Origin: Halarcobacter sp.
GTDB taxonomy: Bacteria > Campylobacterota > Campylobacteria > Campylobacterales > Arcobacteraceae
NCBI RefSeq assembly: GCF_963675975.1
Contig: NZ_OY780939.1
Coordinates: forward strand, 2,046,001 to 2,110,000
Direction: 5' to 3'
Length of the DNA: 64,000 nt
The notes under the pieces were generated by a model, which searched no databases, was not told the DNA's origin, and saw only the letters and a list, made by a program, of their open reading frames with translations. The position numbers were made by a program, and so were the translations under genes. Positions 36,035-45,512 of the stretch are shown piece by piece (within the stretch, counting starts at the first letter, position 1; each line of letters begins with the position of its first letter).

Positions 36035-37282
36035 CTTTTCATGTTTTCCTACAAATTCTGCTTTACAAACCATTTCTACATTTATATTTGCTACTTTATT
36101 CATTTGAAGTGAGATATCTTTAACATTTTGTGCTACTGAAGCATTTTTTTGTGTTAGCATATCTATTTGTGTTACTGAACTATTTATTAGATTTATACTA
36201 TGTTCCTGCTCTTGTGAGGCATCTACAACCTTTTCAATAAGTTCAGTTGTTTTACTTATATTTTCATTTAATTCTTCATATCCTTTTATCATTCCATCCG
36301 CAATTGTTTTACCTTCATTTGCTTTTAATGTTGAGGATTCAACTATCTCTTTGATCTTTTTAGCAGCTTCAGCACTTCTTGATGCAAGATTTCTAACCTC
36401 TTGGGCAACTACAGAAAATCCTTTTCCTGCTTCTCCAGCAGTTGCTGCTTCAACTGCTGCATTAAGAGATAATATATTTGTTTGAAAAGCAATTTGGTCA
36501 ATAATATTTGTTGCTTCTTTTACTGCATTTGTTGACTCATTTATATCATTCATTGCATGAACTGTTTTTGATGCTAAATTTAAACCTTTATTAATAGAAT
36601 CTTTTACCATATGACCTTGTTCTGACATGGTTTTAGCAGTTTTTGTATTTATTGATACGGTTTTTGTTATCTCTTCAATAGCTGCTGAAGTCTCTTCAAT
36701 TGCTACAGCTTGATTTGAAGTAGATTCAAAAAGAGATGAAGAGTTTTCTAATAATAAGTTTGATTCCTCTTTCAATAACATAGATGTTTTATAAGAAGTT
36801 TTTAGATTGTTAGTAATCTCATTTTGCAAAAAATTTATCCCCCTTGATAAATCTTTTAATTTCCCACCTTTAAATAGATTTTCATCAATACTTTTTAGAT
36901 AGTTTTGTTTACTATATTCTTGAAGTATATTACAAATCTCTGTTACATTTTTATCAATCTTATCTGACATAACATTAATGGATTTTGATATATAATTTAG
37001 TTTTTCATTTGAAGTAGTTATGCTAATTCTGTCATCTGTATATCCATCAGATAGTTTTTCCGTAGATAACATAATTTCACCATATAAGGTTAAATCTTCT
37101 GTTTGTTTACTCTCAATTAATTTAGAGAGACTTTTTATTGTATTAATAACTGTTTTTGTATCTTTATCTAAATCTTGTTCAATAATCTCATCTATTGAAT
37201 TAACTTCATTTTTTATATATACATCAATTGTTTCCAAAGCTTCTAGTATATGTTTATTTTTTTTCTTATTTGAGAAAAACAT
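36032..37282 (-). CDS. Cytoplasmic methyl-accepting chemotaxis protein
   Basis: A 416-residue protein with no membrane helix. The N-terminal ~170 residues are helical and charged; the rest is the chemoreceptor signalling hairpin with the conserved tip [20 protein letters not shown] and [21 protein letters not shown]. The PAS protein encoded 11 bp upstream on the same strand is the likely sensor, making a split energy-taxis receptor comparable to Campylobacter CetA/CetB, although CetA is membrane-bound. AAGGA precedes the start. Confidence 0.9.
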   Translation of the reverse strand: MFFSNKKKNKHILEALETIDVYIKNEVNSIDEIIEQDLDKDTKTVINTIKSLSKLIESKQTEDLTLYGEIMLSTEKLSDGYTDDRISITTSNEKLNYISKSINVMSDKIDKNVTEICNILQEYSKQNYLKSIDENLFKGGKLKDLSRGINFLQNEITNNLKTSYKTSMLLKEESNLLLENSSSLFESTSNQAVAIEETSAAIEEITKTVSINTKTAKTMSEQGHMVKDSINKGLNLASKTVHAMNDINESTNAVKEATNIIDQIAFQTNILSLNAAVEAATAGEAGKGFSVVAQEVRNLASRSAEAAKKIKEIVESSTLKANEGKTIADGMIKGYEELNENISKTTELIEKVVDASQEQEHSINLINSSVTQIDMLTQKNASVAQNVKDISLQMNKVANINVEMVCKAEFVGKHEK

Positions 37283-37293
37283 AAGAGATCCTT

Positions 37294-37677
37294 TTATTTT
37301 AGTGTTTTATAAAGTGAAATAGCTTTTTCAATCTCTTTATCAGTAGGCTTTACTCTTACAGAGATGTATCTTTTGTTTCCTTTGGCATCTACTGATGGAT
37401 AAGCAGTTGCATTTACCCAATAATAATCGCCTTTTTTTGTTTTATTTTTAACTATACCTTTCCAAACATTGCCACTTTGTACAGTTTCCCATAAATCTTT
37501 AAAGGCTGCCTTTGGCATATCTTCATGCCTAACCATATTGTGTGGATTTCCTATGAGTTCATCTTTTGTGTAGCCAGAAATTTTGCAAAAATCTTCATTT
37601 GCATATACAATAATACCTTTTGCATCAGTTTCAGATACAATCATTGTTTTTTTGTCTAATTTAATTTCAGCATTCAT
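37294..37677 (-). CDS. Single PAS-domain protein, Aer/CetB type
   Basis: A 127-residue protein that is one PAS domain (about 10-115): [37 protein letters not shown] and [23 protein letters not shown]. These match the FAD-binding PAS of Aer and CetB redox sensors. It has no output domain and lies directly before a soluble chemoreceptor gene, so the pair probably forms a two-protein energy or redox taxis system. AAAGGAATT lies before the ATG. Confidence 0.85.
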   Translation of the reverse strand: MNAEIKLDKKTMIVSETDAKGIIVYANEDFCKISGYTKDELIGNPHNMVRHEDMPKAAFKDLWETVQSGNVWKGIVKNKTKKGDYYWVNATAYPSVDAKGNKRYISVRVKPTDKEIEKAISLYKTLK

Positions 37678-37960
37678 AATAATTCCTTTTGAGAATTTAA
37701 TAATTTAGAATATAATTTTTAAGCTTTTATTAAATTTAAAAATAAATGTTAAAATTATTTTACCTTTATTTAATGTAATTAATTCTTTTTAATATAAAAA
37801 ATTTAAATAGTGTAAATTTGATGTAAGTTTTAGAAAGAATTATCTATGAGAGTAAAAAAGTAATTATTTTTTATCATTAGTTCTACAAATTAAATAAAAG
37901 CTACTTTTATTTAAGGTTTTTTACTTATTATAATATCCTAATAATAAAAAAGGCGATATT

Positions 37961-39295
37961 ATGAAAAAATATTTAATTACTATTGTTTTGACTTTGGGAG
38001 CTTATTTTTTAGCAAGTTTTGCATTTAATACCCAACATTCAATTCTTTTAGCAATAATTGTATTTCTAGTTACCTTATGGACAAATGAGGCTTTACCTAT
38101 AGGTGTTGTATCTTTACTACCTATTATACTTTTTCCTAGTTTTGATATTTTAAGTACTAATGCTACGACAATAAATTATTCAAAATCTATCATTTTCCTA
38201 TTCTTAGGTGGTTTTATAATTGCAATTGCTACACAAAAAACTGAGTTGCATAAGTATATTTCAAATAAACTATTAACCTTGTTTCCAAATACACCAAGGG
38301 GAATACTTTTTTCACTTGCGATAACTTCAGCTTTTTTAAGTTCACTTATTTCAAACACTACAACAGCTTTATTGTTGATTCCCATTGCAATGTTTTTAAC
38401 AGATAATGTAAAATTAAAAATGAGATTGGTTTTAGCTATTGCTTATGGTGCAAGTATTGGTGGAATCGTTACCCCAATTGGTACACCTCCTAATTTAATT
38501 TTATTAGGTTTTATGGATCAACACTCTCTTGAAGCAATACCTTTTGTGAAATGGATATTTTTAACAGGACCATTAGCATTGGTGATGTTGTTAATTATCC
38601 CTTTATTTTTATCTTTTGGAGTAAATGATATTAAGTTTGATACTGAGTTGTCTCATAAAGAGGATTTAACAAGTGATCAAAGAAGATTACTGTATATCTT
38701 AGGTTCTTTAGTAGTTTTACTTTTTGTTAATTCAAAAATTGAACCATTTTATTCAGGTTTAGGTTTAAATGAAAAAGGGATATTATTAAGTTATGGACTT
38801 TTAATGTTAGTTCCTAAAATTGGTTTTCTAGAATGGGATGATATGAAAAAAATTCCTTATGAGATAATCTTTTTATTTGGTGCAGGTTTTTCCATTGCAG
38901 CAGCTTTCTCTTCAACAGGTCTTGCACAAGAGATCGCAAATTATCTTTTAGAATTAACTAACTTACCTGTATTAATATTAATTTTGTTAGTTGCATCATT
39001 AATCACTTTTACTACAGAAATTACATCTAATACAGCATTAATCTCTATTGCTTTACCTATTATCTATTCTTTAAGTCAAGTAACAAATATAGATACTACA
39101 CTTATATTACTTGTAGCTACAATTTGTGCTTCTTATGCATTTATGTTGCCTATTGCAACTCCTCCAAATGCAATTGCAATGAGTAGTGGAGCTGTAAAAG
39201 TAAAAGATATGGCTAAATTTGGAATTATGTTTAATATATTAGGAATTATTTGTATTACAACTATTGCTTTAGTTTATTGGCAATATGCTTTATAA
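37961..39295 (+). CDS. DASS (SLC13) family sodium/anion symporter
   Basis: A 444-residue carrier with about 11-12 helices. Both substrate-binding repeats show the SNT signature (ISNTTTALLLIPIAM and ITSNTALISIALPI), each followed by a TPPN segment (GTPPNLILLG and ATPPNAIAMSSG). The family carries dicarboxylates such as succinate, or sulfate. The 283-bp gap upstream separates it from the divergent PAS gene and is AT-rich with no feature I can support beyond likely promoters. Confidence 0.9.
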   Translation: MKKYLITIVLTLGAYFLASFAFNTQHSILLAIIVFLVTLWTNEALPIGVVSLLPIILFPSFDILSTNATTINYSKSIIFLFLGGFIIAIATQKTELHKYISNKLLTLFPNTPRGILFSLAITSAFLSSLISNTTTALLLIPIAMFLTDNVKLKMRLVLAIAYGASIGGIVTPIGTPPNLILLGFMDQHSLEAIPFVKWIFLTGPLALVMLLIIPLFLSFGVNDIKFDTELSHKEDLTSDQRRLLYILGSLVVLLFVNSKIEPFYSGLGLNEKGILLSYGLLMLVPKIGFLEWDDMKKIPYEIIFLFGAGFSIAAAFSSTGLAQEIANYLLELTNLPVLILILLVASLITFTTEITSNTALISIALPIIYSLSQVTNIDTTLILLVATICASYAFMLPIATPPNAIAMSSGAVKVKDMAKFGIMFNILGIICITTIALVYWQYAL

Positions 39296-39336
39296 AAAAG
39301 AGGTATTTGTTAGTTTTATCTAGCAAATACTCTTTT
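39296..39336. terminator. Bidirectional terminator between DASS carrier and selB
   Basis: Long hairpin with GTATTTGTTAG paired to CTAGCAAATAC (one G-U pair), extended by AAAAGA/TCTTTT past a bulged G. It sits across the selB stop codon between two convergent genes and has A/T tracts on both flanks. Confidence 0.75.
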
Positions 39337-41148
39337 ATCTTCTTCTTTTTTTATCTCTGATAAAGTATCTAAATAATCCAAGTAGCTAATAAGATATTTT
39401 CTACTAATAGGATATTTTTCTTTTAAATTTTTAAGATTTATATATCCATCATTTTTTATAATATTTTTCATCTCATTTACAATATTTGTAAGGCTTTGAG
39501 CATGGATAAATATATTATGTTGAAGTCTTATTAGTACTTTCTTTGAACATAAAGATTTTAAAATATCATCTCCAGTTTTTCTATCTAAATCCATCTCATC
39601 ATATATATTGTATGGAGCTGTAGGAGTGATATTCTCATTTTCAAATCTTTTTAAAATTAGAGTTTCAAGTGATTCTTTTATATTTGTTGTAATATTTGGG
39701 TTTTTATATAGGTTTTTTTCTTTTATTAAAAAACCTTCACATTCAAGTTCATCTAAAACTATTTGTATAAAACTTTCACTTGCCCATTTTAATCTTAAAG
39801 AAATTGATTGATTAGAAAGTAGGGCAAACTGATTTTTATTATAGATATTTAGAATAAACTCTTTTATAATCTCTTTTGTTGAAGAAGGATAAATTACAAG
39901 TGCTTTTTCATCAATAAAAACATCTTCAATATTTTTTGCATACTCTAAAGCTTTTTCATGACTTAAAGCAAATCTCTGTGCTGAAGAGATAAGTCCTAAC
40001 CCTTTTTTATGAGCTTTTATTAATATTTCATAGGCTTCTTCAATATTTTGCTTCTTAAGTGCTTCAAGAAGTTCTAATTTTTGTGTTTTTTTCATAGGGT
40101 CAACAATTGGATTTAAAACAACTGCTCCTGCTATTGTAATATTTCCTTGTCTTATTATTAGTTTTTCATTGTATATTGAAAATATATCATCTTTTAGTTT
40201 TAGTGTTGCAAATCCAGATTCTAATTCATCTTGACTATTAAATAGTAATACCTTAGCTTCAACTTTTTTAGAGCCTATAAAAATTGAATAATTTGTATTA
40301 TGTTTTAATTTTTTTGTTTTTAAACTATTAAAAGAGATATTAATTGTGTTAAAACCTCTTAAATATCCTTTTTTTGAAATTAAAAAACCTCTTTGTATAT
40401 CTTCTTTTTTTATACCTGATAGATTAATTGCTGTTCTATTTGAGATATTAGAAGTTTCTACCTCTTGTCCATGAACTTGAAGTTTTTTTACTCTAGCTTC
40501 CCTTTTTATATCACAAATAAATACTTTGTCATTTAAAGATATTGGTTTCCCAAGTGTGGTACCAGTTACAATTGTACCTGCTCCTTGTAAAGAAAATATT
40601 CTATCTACATAATATCTAAAAAAGTTTTCTTCGATTTTTGTATTTGCATCCAAGGCAAAAAGTTTATCTTTTAACTCTTCAATAGATTTTTTATCATATA
40701 TAGAAACAGCAGTAGAAAAAAGAAGATTAAAATCAAAACTCTTAACATACTCTTCAATCTCTTGTATAATATTTTCTAGTTGATTCTCTTCTACTAAATC
40801 TTTTTTGGTAACTGTTAAGATGGCATTTTTTACACCCAAAAGATTTAATATCTCTAAGTGTTCTATTGTTTGTGGCATAATCTTTTCAGTTGCACTAACA
40901 ACTATCATTACACAATCAAAACTAAAAGCTCCGGCAATCATATTTTTTACTAGTTTTTCATGTCCTGGAACATCTATAAAAGCAACATTTTTTTCACCTT
41001 TACTCATATTAGAAAAACTCAAATCAATAGTAATACCTCTTTGTTTTTCCTCTTTTGTACTATCCCCTTCATAACCATTTAATGCTTTTATTAAAGCAGT
41101 TTTTCCATGGTCAATATGTCCACAAGTTCCTATAATATAATTACTCAT
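39316..41148 (-). CDS. selB: Selenocysteine-specific elongation factor
   Basis: A 610-residue GTPase that carries Sec-tRNA to the ribosome at UGA codons with a SECIS hairpin. N-terminal GTPase motifs are GTCGHIDHGKTALIKAL, DVPGHEKLV and TKKDLV; EF-Tu-like beta domains follow, and the C-terminal ~240 residues are the winged helices that bind SECIS RNA. It overlaps selA by 8 bp. Its targets in this window are selD and both fdhA genes. Confidence 0.95.
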   Translation of the reverse strand: MSNYIIGTCGHIDHGKTALIKALNGYEGDSTKEEKQRGITIDLSFSNMSKGEKNVAFIDVPGHEKLVKNMIAGAFSFDCVMIVVSATEKIMPQTIEHLEILNLLGVKNAILTVTKKDLVEENQLENIIQEIEEYVKSFDFNLLFSTAVSIYDKKSIEELKDKLFALDANTKIEENFFRYYVDRIFSLQGAGTIVTGTTLGKPISLNDKVFICDIKREARVKKLQVHGQEVETSNISNRTAINLSGIKKEDIQRGFLISKKGYLRGFNTINISFNSLKTKKLKHNTNYSIFIGSKKVEAKVLLFNSQDELESGFATLKLKDDIFSIYNEKLIIRQGNITIAGAVVLNPIVDPMKKTQKLELLEALKKQNIEEAYEILIKAHKKGLGLISSAQRFALSHEKALEYAKNIEDVFIDEKALVIYPSSTKEIIKEFILNIYNKNQFALLSNQSISLRLKWASESFIQIVLDELECEGFLIKEKNLYKNPNITTNIKESLETLILKRFENENITPTAPYNIYDEMDLDRKTGDDILKSLCSKKVLIRLQHNIFIHAQSLTNIVNEMKNIIKNDGYINLKNLKEKYPISRKYLISYLDYLDTLSEIKKEEDKRVFAR

Positions 41149-42490
41149 TTATAATCTCTTCAATTTTTAGTTTAATAATGTTTAGTTCATCATCTTGAAT
41201 TGTTCTCAAGTCCAATAAGAATTTTTCATCTTCAATTCTTCCAATAATATTTTTACTTCTAAATAATTTTTCGATTTTATTTGGTTTATAGTCTTTAAAA
41301 TTTATATTTAAAGCTATTGATGGAATTTTTTTATTTGGTGTTGTTCCTCCACCAATTACTGTTTGTGTTTCTAAGATATTACAATCACAATATTTATCTA
41401 TCATCTGTTTTAATTCTTGAGCTTTTTGTTTTAGTTCATCTTGTGTTTTAAAAAGCATTTTCATAGTTGGAATATTCTCTTTTTGATTTAGTAAAAGAGA
41501 TTTCATACTATCTTCTAATAATGCTAAAGTAAGTTTATCTACCCTTAACATTCTTAATAATTGATTCTTTTTTAATTCATCAATATATTTCTTTTTTCCT
41601 ACTATAATTCCAGCTTGAACAGAACCTAAAAGTTTATCCCCTGAAAAACTCAACAATGAAGGTTTGTATTTCATATAGTCTAACACTGATGGTTCTTTAT
41701 CTTGCAGTCCATAAGGCAAGTCAACAATATGTCCACTTCCCATATCATAATAGTCTATCAATTTGTTTTCATTTGCTATTTCTACAATCTTGTCAAACTC
41801 CACTTCTTTGCTAAAACCTTCAATTGTATAGTTTGATTTATGAACCTTCATTAATATTGAAGTGTTTTCATTGATAGCATTTTGATAATCTTTTTCATGG
41901 GTTTTATTTGTAGTTCCAATCTCTTTTAATATTGCACCACTACTATTCATAACATCTGGAATTCTAAAACTTCCACCAATCTCTACAAGTTCACCTCTGC
42001 TTACAACTACTTCTTTGTTTTTAGCAAAAGTGTTTAATATCAAAAAAACAGCACTTGCATTGTTATTTACAATAAGTACATCTTCACAAGCTAAAAGTTC
42101 TTGGGCTATTTTAGAAATATGTGAATAACGTTCACCCCTTTTACCTTCTTTTAAATCATATTCTAAATTGTTGTATGAAGTTGCTATATCTTTTACTCTC
42201 TCAAAGGCATCTTTATCAATTAAGCTTCTTCCTAAATTTGTATGAATAATTACTCCCGTTGCATTTATAACTTTTTGTAAAGAGGAAGAGGTGATGTTTT
42301 TATATTTATTTTTTACTTTCTCAATTAGTTTTTCTTCATCAATTGAGTCAACTTTTTTATTTAAAATATCTTCTCTTAATTTATTAATTACATCTTTTGA
42401 AATGGAAGTTATAAGTGCTTTTGAATAATTATCAAATGCTGTATTTGAGACAAATTTATCTATTTTAGGAATAGACTTAAGTAAAACCAT
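41141..42490 (-). CDS. selA: L-seryl-tRNA(Sec) selenium transferase
   Basis: A 449-residue PLP enzyme converting Ser-tRNA(Sec) to Sec-tRNA(Sec) with selenophosphate. INATGVIIHTNLGRSL is the family start, and SFSGDKLLGSVQAGIIVG carries the PLP lysine. AAGGG lies before ATG 42490. It forms a two-gene operon with selB and is divergent from the tRNA-Sec gene 53 bp away. Confidence 0.96.
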   Translation of the reverse strand: MVLLKSIPKIDKFVSNTAFDNYSKALITSISKDVINKLREDILNKKVDSIDEEKLIEKVKNKYKNITSSSLQKVINATGVIIHTNLGRSLIDKDAFERVKDIATSYNNLEYDLKEGKRGERYSHISKIAQELLACEDVLIVNNNASAVFLILNTFAKNKEVVVSRGELVEIGGSFRIPDVMNSSGAILKEIGTTNKTHEKDYQNAINENTSILMKVHKSNYTIEGFSKEVEFDKIVEIANENKLIDYYDMGSGHIVDLPYGLQDKEPSVLDYMKYKPSLLSFSGDKLLGSVQAGIIVGKKKYIDELKKNQLLRMLRVDKLTLALLEDSMKSLLLNQKENIPTMKMLFKTQDELKQKAQELKQMIDKYCDCNILETQTVIGGGTTPNKKIPSIALNINFKDYKPNKIEKLFRSKNIIGRIEDEKFLLDLRTIQDDELNIIKLKIEEIINE

Positions 42491-42525
42491 TTTTACCCTT
42501 TCAGAGTTTTTTAATATTTTTATTG

Positions 42526-42531
42526 TAAAAT
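42526..42531 (+). promoter_or_regulatory. Possible -10 box for tRNA-Sec
   Basis: TAAAAT lies 12 bases before the tRNA-Sec 5' end, downstream of a T-rich stretch. It is a pattern match only, and the same short interval must also hold the divergent selA promoter. Confidence 0.35.
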
Positions 42532-42543
42532 TTCATTCTAATT

Positions 42544-42643
42544 GGAGGGCATGTGACCCTGGTGGGCACCGCAGGCTTCAACCCTGATCGGAGGCTTTGA
42601 TGACAAACGCCTCGGTAGGTTCAATTCCTACGCCTTCTCGCCA
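42544..42643 (+). tRNA. selC: tRNA-Sec (anticodon TCA)
   Basis: A 100-nt tRNA with the special Sec layout: long D-arm (GTG-CCC paired to GGG-CAC around TGGT), anticodon loop CTTCAAC with TCA, a long variable arm with GAGGC/GCCTC, T-arm GTAGG-TTCAATT-CCTAC and encoded CCA. The acceptor GGAGGGC pairs with GCCTTCT; the exact first base is uncertain by one. It reads opposite to selA/selB and selD, and ends one base before the 3' end of selD. Confidence 0.93.
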
Positions 42644-42644
42644 A

Positions 42645-43682
42645 TTAATAAACTATAAGAGGTGTAACTCCTCTAGGTATAACTTCTCCAATAATAGTAG
42701 CATAACCAAAAGTTAAATCTTCAACTTTTTTAATATACTCTTTAGCATCATTTTTATCCATAGCAATCAATAGACCACCTGAAGTTTGTGCATCACAATA
42801 CATTTGATAACATTTAGAAGTAGGGCACATAATAGTTGTTTTATCTTCTAAATATTTCATATTTCTTTTTGTTCCTCCTGGAACTACACCTTGGTCTGCA
42901 AATTCTTGGGCATCTTTCATAACAGGAACTATTCCACAATGTATTGCAAAAGATGTTATATCTGATGTAGATTCAAGTGCATGTCCTAAAAGACCAAAAC
43001 CTGTAATATCAGTACAAGAACTAACATCATATTCTCTTAATATTTTTGATGGAAGATAGTTTAATGTTTCCATCACTTTTATTGCTTCATTTTTGGTTGA
43101 CTCACTAATTAAATCTCTTTTAATAGCAGTTGTTAATATTCCCATTCCTAATGGTTTTGTCAATACTAATACATGACCTATTTTTGCTGTATTATTTTTA
43201 TATATTTTATCTGGATGAATCATACCCGTAACTGAAAGTCCATAAAACATTTCAGGTGCTTCAATTGTGTGACCGCCCATTAATAATCCACCACACTCTT
43301 TTATCTTTTCATTTCCACCTCTTAGGATTTCTCCTAAAGCTTCTCTCTCATGATTTTTTCTGTCAAAGCCTACAATATTTAGTGCAGTTTTTACTTCTGC
43401 ACCCATTGCAAATATATCAGAAAGAGAGTTTGCAGCAGCTATTTTCCCATAAATATATGGGTCATCCACAACTGGCGTTATAAAATCAAGTGTTTGAACT
43501 AACGCTTCATCATCATTTAATTTATAAACACAAGCGTCATCACTTGTATCAAATCCAACAAGAACTCTGTCATCGCATGGTACTAAGTTGCTAATAGTTT
43601 GTTTTAGATCTCCCGGACCTAATTTTGCAGCTCAACCAGCAGCTTGGACAAATTTTGTTAGTTTATATTCATCATTATTCAT
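42645..43682 (-). CDS. selD: Selenide, water dikinase, selenocysteine-containing
   Basis: The true gene starts at ATG 43682 (AGGA five bases ahead) and reads through an in-frame TGA at 43634-43632. The N-terminus is MNNDEYKLTKFVQAAG-U-AAKLGPGDLKQ, so the TGA takes the place of the catalytic Cys/Sec residue 17 and the neighbouring Lys follows as usual. The full product is 345 residues, normal for SelD, which makes selenophosphate for SelA. Starting after the TGA (for example 43469) would delete the active site. A SECIS-like hairpin follows the TGA. Confidence 0.94.
43604..43634 (-). promoter_or_regulatory. SECIS-like hairpin at the selD Sec codon
   Basis: On the minus strand, counting T of TGA as 1, bases 13-19 (TTAGGTC) pair with 25-31 (GATCTAA) with one G-U, leaving loop CGGGA at 20-24. 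Stem distance and G-rich loop match the bacterial SECIS layout and the fdhA hairpins in this window. Confidence 0.7.
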
Positions 43683-43809
43683 AATTATCCTAATTTATGG
43701 AGGAGTACAAGTATAAGTTTAGTAAGTAAGACTTTTATGTACACCTATACCATAGGTTCATCTATATAAATTTTACATTTAAATTAGTTAAATAGAGATT
43801 AACTTTAAT

Positions 43810-43827
43810 AGTAAGTTTTTGTTTACT
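43810..43827. promoter_or_regulatory. Candidate operator, AGTAAG-N6-TTTACT
   Basis: An imperfect copy of the 18-bp inverted repeat found before the ferredoxin/fdh genes; 128 bp upstream of the selD start. Confidence 0.45.
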
Positions 43828-43941
43828 ATTTGATAATTTTTAAAAAAAAATAAGATTTTGAAATAATTAAACTAAATATTAACTTTTGAAATAAAGCTAA
43901 TAAAAATTGAATTTGTGGGAAAAATTAAGAAGTATAATAAT

Positions 43942-43959
43942 AGTAAATAATATTTTACT
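43942..43959. promoter_or_regulatory. Candidate operator, AGTAAA-N6-TTTACT
   Basis: Perfect inverted repeat; including flanks, the arms reach nine bases (AATAGTAAA and TTTACTATT) around TAATAT, the same spacer as the copy at 52044. Confidence 0.6.
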
Positions 43960-44007
43960 ATTTAAGTTAAATATTATTTGTAATTTATTATAGTACTTAA
44001 AATATTA

Positions 44008-44071
44008 AAGCATAACCTAAGGATTAGGTTGGACATTTTCATATGCATGAATTTTATGACTACATATGCTT
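44008..44071 (+). promoter_or_regulatory. Possible structured mRNA leader (three-way junction)
   Basis: AAGCATA (44008-44014) can pair with TATGCTT (44065-44071), enclosing hairpin ACCTAA/TTAGGT with loop GGA and hairpin TCATA/TATGA. The shape is like a small riboswitch or thermosensor and lies ten bases before the ribosome-binding site. No known class is recognised; CATATGC direct repeats offer a protein-binding alternative. Confidence 0.35.
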
Positions 44072-44092
44072 CAAAACAAATTGGAGTAATTT

Positions 44093-45187
44093 ATGGAAAG
44101 AAGAAACTTTCTTAAAAGTTCAGCACTACTTTCAACTACAGTGCTAATTAACCCTAGTTTTGCATTTGCAAAAACAGAATCAAATCCTTTTGGAATTAAA
44201 GATGGATTTAGAAAATTTACAATCAAAAATGATTACAAACTTGAAGCAAGTAATGAAGTAACTCAACTTTGGGTTCCAGTTCCATTAACATCTAAATATC
44301 AAGAATTAGTTGATATAAAATTTGATGGAAATTATGAAAAAGCAGAAATTGTAAAAAATCCTTATGATACAAAAGTTCTTTATGTAAAATGGGCAAAAAG
44401 TGATAAAGAAAGAGTATTAAATGTTACTTTTGATGTTATTACAAACCAAAAAAGCCTTGATTTATCAAAAGCTGATGGTAAAGAAATATATAGTGATGAA
44501 GTAAAAGTATTCTTAGAGCCAACTAAACATATTCCTGTTACAGAAAAAATTACAGCTTTAGCAAATGATATTACTAAAAATGCTAAAACACCATTAGAAA
44601 AAGCACAAGCAATTTATGATTGGACAGTTACTACTATGTATAGAGACAATAGTGTTGTAGGTTGTGGACTTGGTGATGCAGGTAAAGCAATTGAAGAGAA
44701 AATCTATGGTGGAAAATGTACAGATATTAGTTCTGTATTTGTTGCACTTCTAAGAAATGCAAATATTCCAGCTAGAGAAGTATTTGGTATTAGAGCAGGT
44801 AAATCAAAAATTTCTAAAGTTTGTGGAAAAGCAGATGAGAATGGTTTTGCAAAAATCACTGGTGGTCAACATTGTAGAGCAGAGTTCTTTATTAGTGGTT
44901 TAGGTTGGGTTCCAGCTGATCCTGCTGATGTTACAAAAGTAAGATTAGGAGAAAAATTAACTAACGAATCTGAAAAAACTATCCAAACTAAAAACTTCAT
45001 GTTTGGATCTTGGGAAATGAACTGGGTTGCATTTAACTACGCAAGAGATTTTGTATTAAATCCTAAACCAGCACAATATCCTCTAAATATGTTAGGATAC
45101 CCTTATGCAGAAGTTGGAGAAGATGCACAAAACTACTATGACCCAAAAGGTTTTGCATATTCTTATACTTCTCAAGAGAATAAATGA
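44093..45187 (+). CDS. Tat-exported transglutaminase-like protein
   Basis: A 364-residue protein with a twin-arginine signal (RRNFLKSSALLSTTVLINPSFAFA). The transglutaminase core has Cys209 in YGGKCTDISSVFVALLRNANIPAREVFGIR, His260 in GGQHCRAEFF and Asp near 276 in PADPADV, so the triad is intact. Tat export suggests it folds in the cytoplasm, perhaps with a cofactor. The next two genes, four bases overlapping and then 2 bp apart, are MerT- and MerP-like. Function could be peptide cleavage or crosslinking; it is a classic transglutaminase core rather than a LapG-type BTLCP. Confidence 0.85.
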   Translation: MERRNFLKSSALLSTTVLINPSFAFAKTESNPFGIKDGFRKFTIKNDYKLEASNEVTQLWVPVPLTSKYQELVDIKFDGNYEKAEIVKNPYDTKVLYVKWAKSDKERVLNVTFDVITNQKSLDLSKADGKEIYSDEVKVFLEPTKHIPVTEKITALANDITKNAKTPLEKAQAIYDWTVTTMYRDNSVVGCGLGDAGKAIEEKIYGGKCTDISSVFVALLRNANIPAREVFGIRAGKSKISKVCGKADENGFAKITGGQHCRAEFFISGLGWVPADPADVTKVRLGEKLTNESEKTIQTKNFMFGSWEMNWVAFNYARDFVLNPKPAQYPLNMLGYPYAEVGEDAQNYYDPKGFAYSYTSQENK

Positions 45188-45510
45188 AAAATTTTATAGT
45201 TCCGATAATAGGTGCAGTTATTACTGCACTATTATCAACTTTATGCTGTTTACCGGCATTTTTATTTTTATTCTTTGGTGTTTCAGGTGGAATACTAACT
45301 TATTTTACTACTTTAGAATATACAAGAATCCCTTTAGCTATTTTATCAGTAGTATTTTTTCTTTGGGGAATCAAAAATCTTAATAAAAAAGTTACTTGTA
45401 AATGTACTAGAAAAAATATAACAACAAATGTATTGATTTTTTCAGCTATATTAATTTTACTTTTTGCACTACTTTTTTATCCAGAATTAATATCTTATGT
45501 AATGGACTAA
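45184..45510 (+). CDS. MerT-like membrane protein
   Basis: A 108-residue, three-helix protein. The first helix contains the adjacent cysteines STLCCLPAF followed by GVSGGILTYF, the hallmark of the mercuric transporter MerT; a second Cys pair (TCKC) lies in the cytoplasmic loop. It overlaps the transglutaminase stop and is followed 2 bp later by a MerP-like gene. MerA and MerR are absent, so the metal may be copper, zinc or another soft metal rather than mercury. Confidence 0.75.
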   Translation: MKNFIVPIIGAVITALLSTLCCLPAFLFLFFGVSGGILTYFTTLEYTRIPLAILSVVFFLWGIKNLNKKVTCKCTRKNITTNVLIFSAILILLFALLFYPELISYVMD

Positions 45511-45512
45511 TT

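Larger units (their letters stand above)
43683..44092. other. 410-bp divergent control region between selD and transglutaminase gene
   Basis: No gene is visible. It holds two GTAAA-N6-TTTAC-type inverted repeats (43810-43827 with one mismatch; 43942-43959 perfect) and a potentially folded leader (44008-44071) just before the transglutaminase ribosome-binding site. Both flanking promoters must lie here. Confidence 0.6.

Noticed and set aside
43256-43483. Plus-strand frame opposite selD
   Set aside because: It lies wholly within the well-supported selD coding region and has no recognisable features.
44093-45187. LapG-type adhesin protease
   Set aside because: It has a Tat signal and a classic transglutaminase core, is 25 kb from the adhesin locus, and lacks the BTLCP family layout.
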